DNA from: Streptomyces sp. F63
Lineage (GTDB): Bacteria; Actinomycetota; Actinomycetes; Streptomycetales; Streptomycetaceae
DNA length: 64,000 bases
NCBI RefSeq assembly: GCF_018070345.1
Contig: NZ_JAGPXX010000003.1
Span: forward strand, 372,001-436,000
Direction: 5' to 3'
Shown here: one piece after another, positions 11,303-19,862 of the stretch
Numbering within the stretch: position 1 is the first letter of the stretch
Layout: the number at the start of each line of letters is the position of its first letter
Program-made: the position numbers and the translations under genes
The notes under the pieces: generated by a model
What the model saw: the letters and a program-made list of their open reading frames with translations, nothing else
Told to the model about the DNA's origin: nothing
Database searches by the model: none

Positions 11303-11626
11303 ATGCATATCAGGGGCGACCATGCCGAGCTGGTCGTCGGCGGCCGCCTCGACGTGCGCAGCGCGGCGGACGCCCGCGCGGCCCTGCATACGGCGGTGGA
11401 TTCCGGCCACGGCGATCTGATGCTCGACCTCAGTGAACTCGACTCCTGGGACGCCACCGGGCTCGGCGTGATCATGGGAGTCCACCGCCGGGCCGGCCGG
11501 GCCGGACGACGGCTCGTCCTGCGCGGGGTGCCGCCGCAGCTGCAGCGGGTCCTCGTCGCCACCCGGCTGCACCGCATTCTCGCCATCGAGGGCGGCCTCG
11601 CCGCCGAGGCCCTGCCCCGGGTCTGA
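11303..11626 (+). CDS. STAS-domain anti-sigma factor antagonist
   Basis: A 107-residue single-domain STAS protein of the SpoIIAA/BldG type, which normally binds an anti-sigma factor and so frees a sigma factor. The conserved core LDLSELDSWDATGLGVI is at about residues 41-57. In active SpoIIAA-type proteins the segment reads D-S-[ST]-G-L-G and the first Ser is phosphorylated by the anti-sigma kinase. Here it is D-A-T-G-L-G, so that Ser is Ala. No anti-sigma gene is adjacent. It could be an unswitchable antagonist or a structural STAS protein. Confidence 0.88.
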   Translation: MHIRGDHAELVVGGRLDVRSAADARAALHTAVDSGHGDLMLDLSELDSWDATGLGVIMGVHRRAGRAGRRLVLRGVPPQLQRVLVATRLHRILAIEGGLAAEALPRV

Positions 11627-12033
11627 GCGCCCACCCCGGTCCGGGTCCCGGCCCCCCGGAGGGCCCGGTTCCGTGATCGCCCCGGTCGCACCCGGCGCCG
11701 CACCGTCCCCTCTCGTCCGCGCCGCCGCCCGTCCCGCGCGCCGGATTCCCGCTCCGTGAACCCCCGCACCGCCGCCGTGCCGGAGCAGCCCCGCGCACAG
11801 CGCCGTGACCAGTGCGACTGCCGGTCAACCTCACAAACACATGACGTTCGCGTTCGCAGGCCGTTCCCCTGTTTCCCGGACCGCGTACGACCGTCTAAAG
11901 TGCGGGACGCGCGGCATCCCACACTCCGCGACGCCCCCCGGACCACGCGACGGCTGGGGGCACCCCCCGGCCGCCGCCGGGGGAGTGACCGGCCGGGAGA
12001 GCATCGGCACGCGACGTATCTGGGGGCTTCACC
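11627..12033. other. Spacer with GC hairpin upstream of the ATPase gene
   Basis: About 400 bp between the STAS and ATPase genes. The first half is GC-rich and featureless. The stretch 11820-11910 is less GC-rich and may hold the promoter of the downstream gene. At 11964-11983 there is a hairpin, CCCCCGGC / GCCGGGGG with a 4-base loop, of the same style as those at 684 and 5810. Confidence 0.55.
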
Positions 12034-14784
12034 ATGGACCCGAACCACCGTGGGCCGGACGAGCACGGCCACCACGACGACCCTCCGGGCGCACGGCACC
12101 ACGCCGACGGCACGCCCGCGCTCCCCGAACTCCGGGAGCGCGACGCGGCGTTGCTCGTCCCGATCAAGGGCGCCCGCTCCGAGCTGGTCGCCGGCTCCGC
12201 GCCCGCGCCCGTCCGCACCACCACCCTGGTGGCCGGCGAGTATCTGCTGACGGTCAACCCGCTCGACGGCAGCGAGGTCGAGGCCTGCCCGCCGGCCGCA
12301 CGGCCCGCCGCCCCCGCCCTCCGCACCCAGGCGGAACGCGCCCGCCGCGAGCGCACCGCCCCGCCGCCCGTCCCCGCACATCCGGCCGTGCCCGCCACGT
12401 CCGCCGCTCCGCTGCTGGAGCGCGCCGAGGAGCGGATACGGCTCCGCGGCCTCCTGGCCCGCGGCCGGTCCGTCCGCGTCACCGGCCCCTCCGGCTCCGG
12501 CCGCACCGCCCTGCTGGACGCCGTGGCCGAGGAGTGCGCCGACCTGGCCCCGCACGGCGTGGTCCGGCTCTCCGGCCACCGCCGCACCTCCTGCGACCTG
12601 CTGTACGACCTCTTCGGTACGGTCTACGACGCCCCCGGGCACCGGCCCGGGCGCGAGGAACTGCTCGGCCACGTCCGCCGCGTCGGCGCCGTCGTCGTGC
12701 TGGACGACCTCGAATTCGGCGGCTCCGCGCTCGGCGAACTCCTCGACGCCACCCCCGAGTGCGCCTTCCTCTTCTCCGCCACTCCCGACGTGGCCGCCCC
12801 GCCCGCGGACACCCATGTGGAAGAGGTGCACCTCTCCGGCCTCAGCCGTGGCGCCTGCACCGAACTCCTCCAGCACGTCGTGGACCGCCCGCTGACCGAC
12901 GACGAGGCGGCCTGGGCCGGGGACCTGTGGTTCGAGTCCGAGGGCCTGCCGCTCCGCTTCGTCCAGGCCGGTGCCCTGCTGAGACAGCGGGACGCCCTGC
13001 GCGCCGACCCGGACGCCTTCGCGGGCCAGGACGCCCCCGGCGACACCGGCCCGGCGAACGCACCGCGCACCGCGGCCCCCGAGGACCGGCCGCCCGCCGT
13101 GGACACCCTCAGCGGCCCGGAGGGCACGGAGGCGGTGGCCGGCACCCCCGTACTGCTGCCCACCCTCGCCGAGGCCGCCGCCCCCGCCGCCCTGCTCGCC
13201 TCCCGGCTGAGCGAGTCCGCCCGCGAGACGCTGCGGCTGGCCCTCGCCCTCAGCGGCGACTGCCCCCACCACGCCCATCTCCCGGCCCTCACCGGCGACA
13301 GCCATGCCGACGCCGCGCTCGGCGAACTCCTCGCCTGCGGCCTCGTCACCCCGGCCGGCGGGCACCACCGCCTCGCGGCAGGCGTCGCCACCCAGCTGGA
13401 GTCGGCCGGTTACGGCGAGGGGGCCGCGGACCGTGCCCACCTCGCCGGCCGGCACTACGCCTGGTGGGCCGGCCACCCGTCCGTCGTCCCCGAGCGGGCC
13501 GCCGCGGAGGCCGAGGCCGTGCTCGCGGTGATGGCCGTCCTCGTCTCCGGCGAGGAGCCCGGCCATCCCAGCACCGCCGTCCGGCTGGCCCGCACCGTCG
13601 CCCCCGTGCTGGCCGCCGCGCTGAACTGGAGCGCCTGGGAGCGCGCCCTGCGGCACGGGCAGGAGGCCGCCAGGATCTCCGGAGAGGTCGCCGAAGAGGC
13701 GTACTTCCACCATGAGTTGGGCGTCCTCGCGCTCTGCACCGGCAAGCTCGACCGGGCCCGCGCCGAGCTGGAGGCGTCCATCGCGCTGCGCGGCGTCCTC
13801 GCGGACCGGCGCGGCGCCGTCGCGGGCCGCCGGGCCCTCGCCCTCGTCGAGGACAAGGCGGGCGGCTTCGACCACGCGGCGGGCGGTGCGATACCGGGCG
13901 AGGGGCTCCCCGCGCACGCCGGGCAGGCCGAGGAACCCACCACCCCGCCGACCGCCGTCACCACCGCCTTCGGTGCCTTCGCCGGCGGCCGGGCGGACAC
14001 CGGCGCCACGGCGGTGACGCCCGCGCCGGTGGGCGTGGCCACGGGCATGAGCGCGGCGGCCGGGACCGGATCCGCGACCGCGGCCGGCCCCGGGCCCGGC
14101 CGCGGCAAGCCCACCGGCCGCGGAACGGGCCGGATGCCGGCCGTCCTCCAGGGTGCCCGGCGCAATATCGCCGCCGTCAGCGCCGGAGCCCTGCTCACCG
14201 CGGTGCTGGGCACCGTGGTGACCCTCGGCGCCACTTCCGGGGGCGAGGAGGGCCCGCCGGACCGGGTCATCTCCGAGCAGTCCGCCAACGAGGACGAGGG
14301 CGGTGGCGGCCTGCCCGCCGAGGCGCCGGTGAAGGACTCCACCCGGAGTCCCCGGCCCGTGGAGAGCGGCCGGGCCGGACCGGACCCGTCGGCCCCCGAG
14401 AGCCCCGCCCCGAGCGCTTCCGGCGAGAGCGGCTCCACGGGGAGCGGCAGTCCCAGCGCCTCCCGGTCGACGGGCTCCGGCGGCTCCTCCGGCGGTTCGG
14501 GCGGCTCCTCGGGCGGCTCGGGGACCACGACCCCCACCAAGAAGCCGTCCCCGACGCCGTCGACGGAAGAGAGCACCCCCGAGGAGCCGCCGGAGGAGAG
14601 TCCGGAGGAGTCGCCGGCGAGCCCGGGACCCAGCACGAGCGGCGGCACCACCAACACGGCCGGCGAGCCCGCCCCCGTCTCCCCGGTCGGCAGCGGCACG
14701 GCCTCGGCGTCGCAGTCCGCGTCGGCGTCGACACCGCCGTCGGCCGACGGGAGCGGCTCCGGCGAGGAGCTTCCCGTCATCTGA
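12034..14784 (+). CDS. Large P-loop ATPase with C-terminal membrane anchor and Ser/Pro/Glu-rich outer tail
   Basis: A 916-residue protein of no firm family. Residues 130-310 form an AAA/STAND-like ATPase: Walker A GPSGSGRTA at 151-159 and Walker B VVVLDDLE at about 220-227. Residues 380-610 are helical, in the style of the winged-helix plus helical-repeat part of STAND regulators. A single membrane helix lies at 711-733 (NIAAVSAGALLTAVLGTVV). The last 180 residues are low-complexity, Ser/Gly/Pro/Glu-rich and probably outside the cell, ending GSGEELPVI. GGGGG lies 7-12 bp before ATG 12034. The layout suggests an inside ATPase tied to an outside, wall-reaching tail. Confidence 0.8.
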   Translation: MDPNHRGPDEHGHHDDPPGARHHADGTPALPELRERDAALLVPIKGARSELVAGSAPAPVRTTTLVAGEYLLTVNPLDGSEVEACPPAARPAAPALRTQAERARRERTAPPPVPAHPAVPATSAAPLLERAEERIRLRGLLARGRSVRVTGPSGSGRTALLDAVAEECADLAPHGVVRLSGHRRTSCDLLYDLFGTVYDAPGHRPGREELLGHVRRVGAVVVLDDLEFGGSALGELLDATPECAFLFSATPDVAAPPADTHVEEVHLSGLSRGACTELLQHVVDRPLTDDEAAWAGDLWFESEGLPLRFVQAGALLRQRDALRADPDAFAGQDAPGDTGPANAPRTAAPEDRPPAVDTLSGPEGTEAVAGTPVLLPTLAEAAAPAALLASRLSESARETLRLALALSGDCPHHAHLPALTGDSHADAALGELLACGLVTPAGGHHRLAAGVATQLESAGYGEGAADRAHLAGRHYAWWAGHPSVVPERAAAEAEAVLAVMAVLVSGEEPGHPSTAVRLARTVAPVLAAALNWSAWERALRHGQEAARISGEVAEEAYFHHELGVLALCTGKLDRARAELEASIALRGVLADRRGAVAGRRALALVEDKAGGFDHAAGGAIPGEGLPAHAGQAEEPTTPPTAVTTAFGAFAGGRADTGATAVTPAPVGVATGMSAAAGTGSATAAGPGPGRGKPTGRGTGRMPAVLQGARRNIAAVSAGALLTAVLGTVVTLGATSGGEEGPPDRVISEQSANEDEGGGGLPAEAPVKDSTRSPRPVESGRAGPDPSAPESPAPSASGESGSTGSGSPSASRSTGSGGSSGGSGGSSGGSGTTTPTKKPSPTPSTEESTPEEPPEESPEESPASPGPSTSGGTTNTAGEPAPVSPVGSGTASASQSASASTPPSADGSGSGEELPVI

Positions 14785-15216
14785 GCCGGTCGGGCCGGGC
14801 AGGGCGGTTCCGGCTGGCCGGCCGGGCTGTGCCCGGTCGTGCGGGTTGAGTCCGGTTGCGGGGTCGCGCCGGCGCCCGGGCCGAGTGCGCGGGGCGGGCC
14901 CGTTGTGCCGGGGGCGGGGCGAGTTCACCGTGCTCCGGTCGTGTGGGGCGGACCGGCCGTGCGGCGGACCCGGCCGGACGTGTCCGGATGAGCGGATGGA
15001 CCTGTCCAAGCCGTCGGTGGCGGCTGAATCGGCGGCGGGTCCGGGCCCCGGTACGGGCTCCGGCCGGTTACGCCCGTTCCGCTCGGCTCCGGCGCGGCCA
15101 CCGCCCCGCGGAACGGGGCGGTTCTCCGCCGGTGCGGCGCGGGGCGGGCGGTCTCCGCGCTTCACGTCCCGAGCGGAGCGCGGTTTCCCGGCTGCGGGAG
15201 CCGCGGAGCGGCGGGC
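14785..15216. other. Spacer between convergent genes
   Basis: About 430 bp between the ATPase gene and nucS, which converge. It is extremely GC-rich, with several short GC palindromes but no single clean terminator stem and no ORF with a credible ribosome binding site. Confidence 0.5.
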
Positions 15217-15879
15217 TCAGAAGAGCCGGAGCTTGTCGTCCTCGATGCCGCGCAGGGCGTCGTAGTCGAGTACGGTGCAGCCGATGCCGCGGTCGGTGGC
15301 GAGCACCCGGGCCTGGGGCTTGATCTCCTGCGCCGCGAAGATGCCCCGCACCGGTGCCAGATGCGGATCGCGGTTGAGGAGCTCCAGATACCGGGTGAGC
15401 TGTTCGACACCGTCTATCTCGCCGCGCCGCTTGATCTCCACCGCGACGGTCGCGCCCTCGGCGTCCCGGCAGAGGATGTCCACCGGTCCGATGGCAGTGG
15501 GGTATTCACGCCGAATCAGCGCATAGCCTTCGCCCAGTGTCTCGATCCTGTCGGCGAGGAGTTCCTGGAGGTGCGCCTCTACGCCATCCTTGATCAGACC
15601 CGGGTCAACCCCCAGCTCATGGGACGAGTCGTGGAGGATCTCCTCCATGGTGATGATGAGCTTCTCGCCCGCCTTGTTCACCACCGTCCACACGTCGTCG
15701 TCACCCTCCTTGAGGGTGCAGGGCGGAGACATCCAGTTGAGAGGTTTGTAGGCCCGGTCGTCGGCGTGGACGGAGACACTGCCGTCCGCCTTGACCAGGA
15801 TCAGCCGGGGCGCGGAGGGCAGACGGGCGGTGAGCCGGCCCGCGTAGTCCACGGAGCAGCGGGCGATGACGAGACGCAT
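15217..15879 (-). CDS. nucS: Endonuclease NucS (non-canonical mismatch repair)
   Basis: A 220-residue NucS, the mismatch-specific endonuclease that replaces MutS/MutL in actinobacteria. The N-terminal DNA-binding half begins [16 protein letters not shown] and contains the LNWMSPPC stretch. The C-terminal RecB-like nuclease half has GPVDILCRD and VAVEIKRRG, which supply the catalytic Asp, Glu and Lys. The protein ends DDKLRLF, matching the C-terminal sliding-clamp-binding peptide of NucS. It is divergent from the SCO5389-family gene. Confidence 0.95.
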   Translation of the reverse strand: MRLVIARCSVDYAGRLTARLPSAPRLILVKADGSVSVHADDRAYKPLNWMSPPCTLKEGDDDVWTVVNKAGEKLIITMEEILHDSSHELGVDPGLIKDGVEAHLQELLADRIETLGEGYALIRREYPTAIGPVDILCRDAEGATVAVEIKRRGEIDGVEQLTRYLELLNRDPHLAPVRGIFAAQEIKPQARVLATDRGIGCTVLDYDALRGIEDDKLRLF

Positions 15880-16083
15880 GGCCGCACGCTACTCGACCGC
15901 CCCGCCTCCACGCGATTCGCCCTGGATGGGCCCGTTCGGTAGCTGGCTGGTTGTCACCATTCTCCTGGTGCGGCCGCTGGGAGCGGCATACCGTGGATGC
16001 GGGAAGTCGTCGCCCGGGCACGCTCTGTCGCGGCTCCCCTTCGCCGTCCGAGGACCCCTCCGGGGGTGCGAGAGGAGAACCCC

Positions 16084-16476
16084 ATGTCGCTGGACGTCTC
16101 ACCGGCCCTGCTCGAACAGGCCGAGCGAGGCGAGGTCGATGAAGCGGAGTTCGTCGACTGCGTCCGGAACTCCCTGCCGTACGCATGGGAGATGATCAGC
16201 TCTCTGGTGGCCCAGCTCCAGGTCGACGGCGGGGAGTTCGCCGACAACCAGGTGCCGCCGCCGGACGAACAGGCCCGCGGCCAGCTGCTCCGAGCGCTGG
16301 CGAGCGATGCGATACGCGGGGCTCTGCAGCGGCACTTCGGGGTCCGGCTGGCATTCCAGAACTGCCACCGGGTGGCCGTCTTCCCGCCGGCCGGAGCCTC
16401 CGACGAGAGGCTCGCGCGCTTCACCTCCGTGCGCGGCCAGATCCTGAACCAGTCGCAGGAGCTGCGCGACTGCTGA
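16084..16476 (+). CDS. SCO5389-family protein
   Basis: A 130-residue protein of the small Streptomyces family named after SCO5389. It is acidic and helical at the N-terminus (LLEQAERGEVDEAEFVDCVRNSLPYAWEMISSL) and contains VDGGEFADNQVPPPDE and ILNQSQELRDC at the end. GAGGAG lies 5-7 bp before ATG 16084. No membrane helix, signal peptide or enzymatic motif is visible, and the function is unknown. It is divergent from nucS and convergent with the LLM oxidoreductase gene. Confidence 0.85.
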   Translation: MSLDVSPALLEQAERGEVDEAEFVDCVRNSLPYAWEMISSLVAQLQVDGGEFADNQVPPPDEQARGQLLRALASDAIRGALQRHFGVRLAFQNCHRVAVFPPAGASDERLARFTSVRGQILNQSQELRDC

Positions 16477-16491
16477 GCACCTCCGCCCGCC

Positions 16492-16527
16492 CCGCGCCGC
16501 GTCCGGTACACCCCGGCCGCGGCGCGG
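16492..16527. terminator. Stem-loop between convergent genes
   Basis: Inverted repeat CCGCGCCGCG / CGCGGCGCGG (10-bp arms, 16-base loop) in the 97-bp gap between the SCO5389-family gene and the LLM oxidoreductase gene. It probably terminates both. Confidence 0.5.
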
Positions 16528-16573
16528 CGCGGCGCCGCGGTACGGAGGCGCGGGCCCGGCACCCGCGCGCGGT

Positions 16574-17602
16574 TCAGCCGAGCAGGGGCAGTACCTCGCC
16601 CCCCAGCCGGCGGACGTTCTCCTCGGTGGCCGCGAGATCCCCCGACCCCTCCACCAGCAGGGCGAACCGGCTGATGCCGGTGCGCTCCGCGGTGGCCGCC
16701 AGCCGGTCCGCGCAGAGCCGCGGGGGGCCCACCGGGTGCAGTGCGCAGAGGAGTTCGGTGTACGTGCGCGGATCGCGCATGCGGCGCTCCCGGCCGTCCA
16801 CCGTGACATGCGCCTCCAGACCCTGCCGCAGCCAGCCGGGCATCGCCTTCAGCAGCGCCTCGGCGGCGTGATCGCGCGAGTCCCCGATCTGCGCCACCCC
16901 GGCCGAGACATGACCGGCCGCCGCGATCTCCTCGGGAGGGCGGCCCGCCGCGCGGGCGCAGTCGCGCCAGAAGGCGACCATGGCCGCCTTCTCCTCGTCG
17001 CCGCAGTGCATGCCCAGGAGCATCGGCAGACCGCGCTCGGCGGCGAGCCGCACACTCGCCCGCGAGGTGCAGGCGACGACCACCGGAGGGCCCTCGGCCG
17101 GTTCCAGCAGATCGCGGGGGCGCGGCACCACCGGCACCTCCCGGAAGCTGAACCGCTCGCCGTCGGCCGCGACCCGCGGTTCGCGCAGCCAGCGCAGCAG
17201 CAGGTCCAGCGACTCGGGGAAGCCGCGCTCGTAGGCGGGGAGGCCCGCGCCGAACACCTCCAGGTCCACCCAGGGGCCGCCCCGGCCGACGCCGAGGGTG
17301 AACCTCCCGCCGGAGAGCAGGTGGAGCAGCGCCGTCTGCTCGCCGAGCACCACCGGGTGCGTGGTCGGCAGCACGCTGACGGCGGTGCCGACCCCGATCC
17401 GCCGGGTGCGGCCGAGCAGCAGCGCGGCGAGCGTCACCGCCGACGGGCACACCCCGTACGGCACGAAGTGGTGCTCGGCGAGCCATACCGCGTCCAGCCC
17501 CGCCCGCTCCGTCTCCTCCGCCGTGCGCACGGCCCGGCGTAACGCCTCGTCCGCTCCCTGGCCGGGGAACTGCGCGGCCAGTACGAAAACTCCTACCTGC
17601 AT
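16574..17602 (-). CDS. LLM-class flavin-dependent oxidoreductase
   Basis: A 342-residue luciferase-like monooxygenase-fold enzyme that uses FMN or F420. Family features are the N-terminal strand MQVGVFVLAAQFPGQ, the segment LDAVWLAEHHFVPYGVCPSAVTLAALLLGRT typical of the group, and GRFTLGVGRGGPWVDLEVFG. The C-terminal region LCADRLAATAERTGISRFALLVEG is also typical. GAGGAGG lies upstream of ATG 17602. It is a single gene, and the substrate cannot be inferred. Confidence 0.88.
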   Translation of the reverse strand: MQVGVFVLAAQFPGQGADEALRRAVRTAEETERAGLDAVWLAEHHFVPYGVCPSAVTLAALLLGRTRRIGVGTAVSVLPTTHPVVLGEQTALLHLLSGGRFTLGVGRGGPWVDLEVFGAGLPAYERGFPESLDLLLRWLREPRVAADGERFSFREVPVVPRPRDLLEPAEGPPVVVACTSRASVRLAAERGLPMLLGMHCGDEEKAAMVAFWRDCARAAGRPPEEIAAAGHVSAGVAQIGDSRDHAAEALLKAMPGWLRQGLEAHVTVDGRERRMRDPRTYTELLCALHPVGPPRLCADRLAATAERTGISRFALLVEGSGDLAATEENVRRLGGEVLPLLG

Positions 17603-17842
17603 CGCCTTCTGCCTCCTCGCGGACGGCGTGCCACCCCCCTATTGGCAACAACGCCCGACACGTGCCAAGGGCACGGTCTCCCGTGAAGTTCTGCCGATTA
17701 TCTGGGTTATTGGGGATTCCGAGGATTTCGGGCGATCGGAGGCGGTGATGCGGTTTCCTGCGGATCCGGTACCGGGGCGGGCCCGGCGCGTAGGCTGTGC
17801 GGAAGACCATCCACCCTTCGGATACCCCGCGAGGTGCAGCCC

Positions 17843-18190
17843 GTGTCCCCCCGTCGTAACCGCCCCCGGGGCGGCGGCAGCAATCCCCCACCGTACGGCG
17901 GCGGCCGCCGCGAGGGGCAGGAAGAGCCGCCGTTCGGCACCGGCTGGGGGAGAACGGAGAGCTGGCGCGGGGAGGAGTGGGTGGTGCGGCCGGTCGGCTC
18001 CGCCACCGCGGCCAAGCGCTACCGCTGTCCCGGCTGCGACCAGGAGATCCCGGCCGGGCAGCCGCATGTGGTGGCCTGGGCGCAGCTCGGCCCGGTCGAC
18101 GACCGGCGGCACTGGCACCGGGCGTGCTGGAACGCCCGGGACCGCCGCACCACCCGGGTACAGCGGTCCCGTAACGCACCCCGGTACTGA
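17843..18190 (+). CDS. Small zinc-ribbon-like protein
   Basis: A 115-residue basic protein. The N-terminal half is Gly/Pro/Arg-rich and probably disordered. The C-terminal half has CPGC (in YRCPGCDQEIPAGQPH) followed by HWHRACW, a pattern that can hold one zinc ion. The GTG at 17843 is preceded by GAGGTG at 6 bp. Streptomyces homologues are often labelled ATP/GTP-binding, but I see no P-loop here, so I do not accept that label. Function unknown. Confidence 0.75.
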   Translation: MSPRRNRPRGGGSNPPPYGGGRREGQEEPPFGTGWGRTESWRGEEWVVRPVGSATAAKRYRCPGCDQEIPAGQPHVVAWAQLGPVDDRRHWHRACWNARDRRTTRVQRSRNAPRY

Positions 18191-18290
18191 TCCGCACCGG
18201 ACCGCCGGTACCGGTCCGCGCGTGCCGCGCGGTCCGCGCGTGCCGGACGGGGCCCGCCGGCCTCACGGGCCCGGGTGCCGCCCGGCCCGG

Positions 18291-19862
18291 TCAGACGTCC
18301 CGCTTCTCCAGCGCGGCGTAGGCGCCGGCGAGCGCGACCGCGGTGACGACGGCCAGCAGCAGGAGCTGGCTCAGACCGTCGCCGGAGTCGTTGACCCGGT
18401 GCAGCGCGGCGAGGGAGTTGATGGCGTTGTACTCCAGGATCTTCTCCGCCACCGGCCGCATGCTCTCGGAGAACAAGAGGAACGCCGGAAGGATCGCCGG
18501 AAGCAGCACGACGCCGAGCATGGCCGTGATGGCCCCCGCCGAGTGCCGCAGCAGGGTGCCGACCGCGAGGGCGAGCAGGCCGAGCAGCGACACGTAGAGC
18601 CCCGCGAGGACGGTCGCCCCCGCCCACTGCCCGCCGTCGGCCGAGGCCACCTCCGGCCCGCTGTGCATGGCCCCGCCCATCAGCGCGGTGAGCGTGCAGA
18701 CCGCCGTGGTGACCGTCCACGAGACCGCCAGGAAGACCAGCGCCTTGGCGGTCAGGACCCGGGAACGCCGGGGTGCGGCGGTGAGGGTGGTGCGGATCAG
18801 ACCGGTGCCGTACTCGGACGTGATCACCAGCACGCCGAGCGTGACGACGCAGATCTGGCCGAGCATCAGCCCGAACAGGCCGTTGACGATGGGCGCTTGG
18901 CTGACGTAGTCGCCGTCGTCGGTGAAGACGTTGACCAGGAAGCCGATCCCGAGGACGAGGAAGGCCAGCACGGCCAGGGTCCAGACGGTGGAGCGGACGG
19001 AGCGGATCTTGGTCCACTCGGCGGCGACGGCGTGCCCGAGGTGGGTGTCGCGCACCGGGATCGGTGAGGCGTACCCGCCCGGGGCGGACAGAGCACCCCG
19101 GCCGCCGTGCTGCCCCTGCTGCGGAGGGGCGGCGTACGGCTGCGCGGGCTGAGCCTGCGGCTGGTGCGGCTGGTGCGGCTGGTGCGGCTGGTGCCGGTGC
19201 TCCGGCGGTACGGGGACGGGCGCCGGGGGCTGCCCGTACGGTCCCGGCCCGGCCGGGGGCAGCGGGTCCGCCGGTGCCTGCCCGGAGGGCTGCCCGGCCT
19301 GCGGCTGCACCGGTGGCGGCGGTGCCTGCTGCGGAAACGGCTGCCCCTGCGCGGGAGCCTGCTGTCCGTCGGCGGGCCGCGGTTGCGCCGGTGACGGCGG
19401 CTCCGGCGGTTGTCCGTGCGGCTGCGCCCGGGCCTGGGGCTCTGCCTGGGCCTGCGCCCGGGCCTGCGCCTGCGCCTGGGCCTGGGCCTGCGCCTGGGGC
19501 TGTGCCACCGGCTGTGCGGCTTCCGGAGCCTGTGCGGGTGCCGTCGCCACCGGCTGCCCTTCCCGGGGCCCCGCACCCGGGTCCTGCGATGGCCCGCCGT
19601 CGGCCTCCGCCGGCCGCTCCTCGGGGCGCGGGCCCGGGGAGAGCTGAACGGTGTCCCGCTGTCCGGGAGCGGGAGGCGGCGCGGCCGCCGGGCCCTGTGC
19701 GGTCTCCGTCCCGGCTGCCGCCCGCTCGGCGGCGGGCCGCTCGGCCGGCGACGGGCCCACCGGGAACTGCTGTGCCGGTGCGCCGTCCGGCGGGGACGCG
19801 GGCGGCCGCTCCTGCGGCGGGGTGGCCGGGCTTCCGGGCTGCGGCTGCGAAGGGGTCGTCAT
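18291..19862 (-). CDS. ABC transporter permease with long Pro/Gln-rich N-terminal extension
   Basis: A 523-residue ABC-2-type permease. The first 250 residues are low-complexity (Pro, Gln, Ala), including (QA)n runs near residues 120-140. The membrane part starts at about residue 270 (GHAVAAEWTKIRSVRSTVWTL) and has six hydrophobic segments. Its start overlaps the stop of the ATPase gene by 4 bp, so the pair is co-translated. The substrate is unknown. The N-terminal extension lies on the cytoplasmic side and is unusual for the family. Confidence 0.88.
   Translation of the reverse strand: MTTPSQPQPGSPATPPQERPPASPPDGAPAQQFPVGPSPAERPAAERAAAGTETAQGPAAAPPPAPGQRDTVQLSPGPRPEERPAEADGGPSQDPGAGPREGQPVATAPAQAPEAAQPVAQPQAQAQAQAQAQARAQAQAEPQARAQPHGQPPEPPSPAQPRPADGQQAPAQGQPFPQQAPPPPVQPQAGQPSGQAPADPLPPAGPGPYGQPPAPVPVPPEHRHQPHQPHQPHQPQAQPAQPYAAPPQQGQHGGRGALSAPGGYASPIPVRDTHLGHAVAAEWTKIRSVRSTVWTLAVLAFLVLGIGFLVNVFTDDGDYVSQAPIVNGLFGLMLGQICVVTLGVLVITSEYGTGLIRTTLTAAPRRSRVLTAKALVFLAVSWTVTTAVCTLTALMGGAMHSGPEVASADGGQWAGATVLAGLYVSLLGLLALAVGTLLRHSAGAITAMLGVVLLPAILPAFLLFSESMRPVAEKILEYNAINSLAALHRVNDSGDGLSQLLLLAVVTAVALAGAYAALEKRDV

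Noticed and set aside
11218..15165. A 1315-residue open frame on the minus strand opposite the STAS and ATPase genes
   Set aside because: It is a shadow of the plus-strand coding bias. It has no domain, consists of Gly/Arg/Ala-rich sequence, and overlaps two well-supported genes.
17843..18190. An ATP/GTP-binding function for the small zinc-ribbon-like protein
   Set aside because: No Walker A motif is present; only a CxxC...HxxxC-like pattern can be seen.
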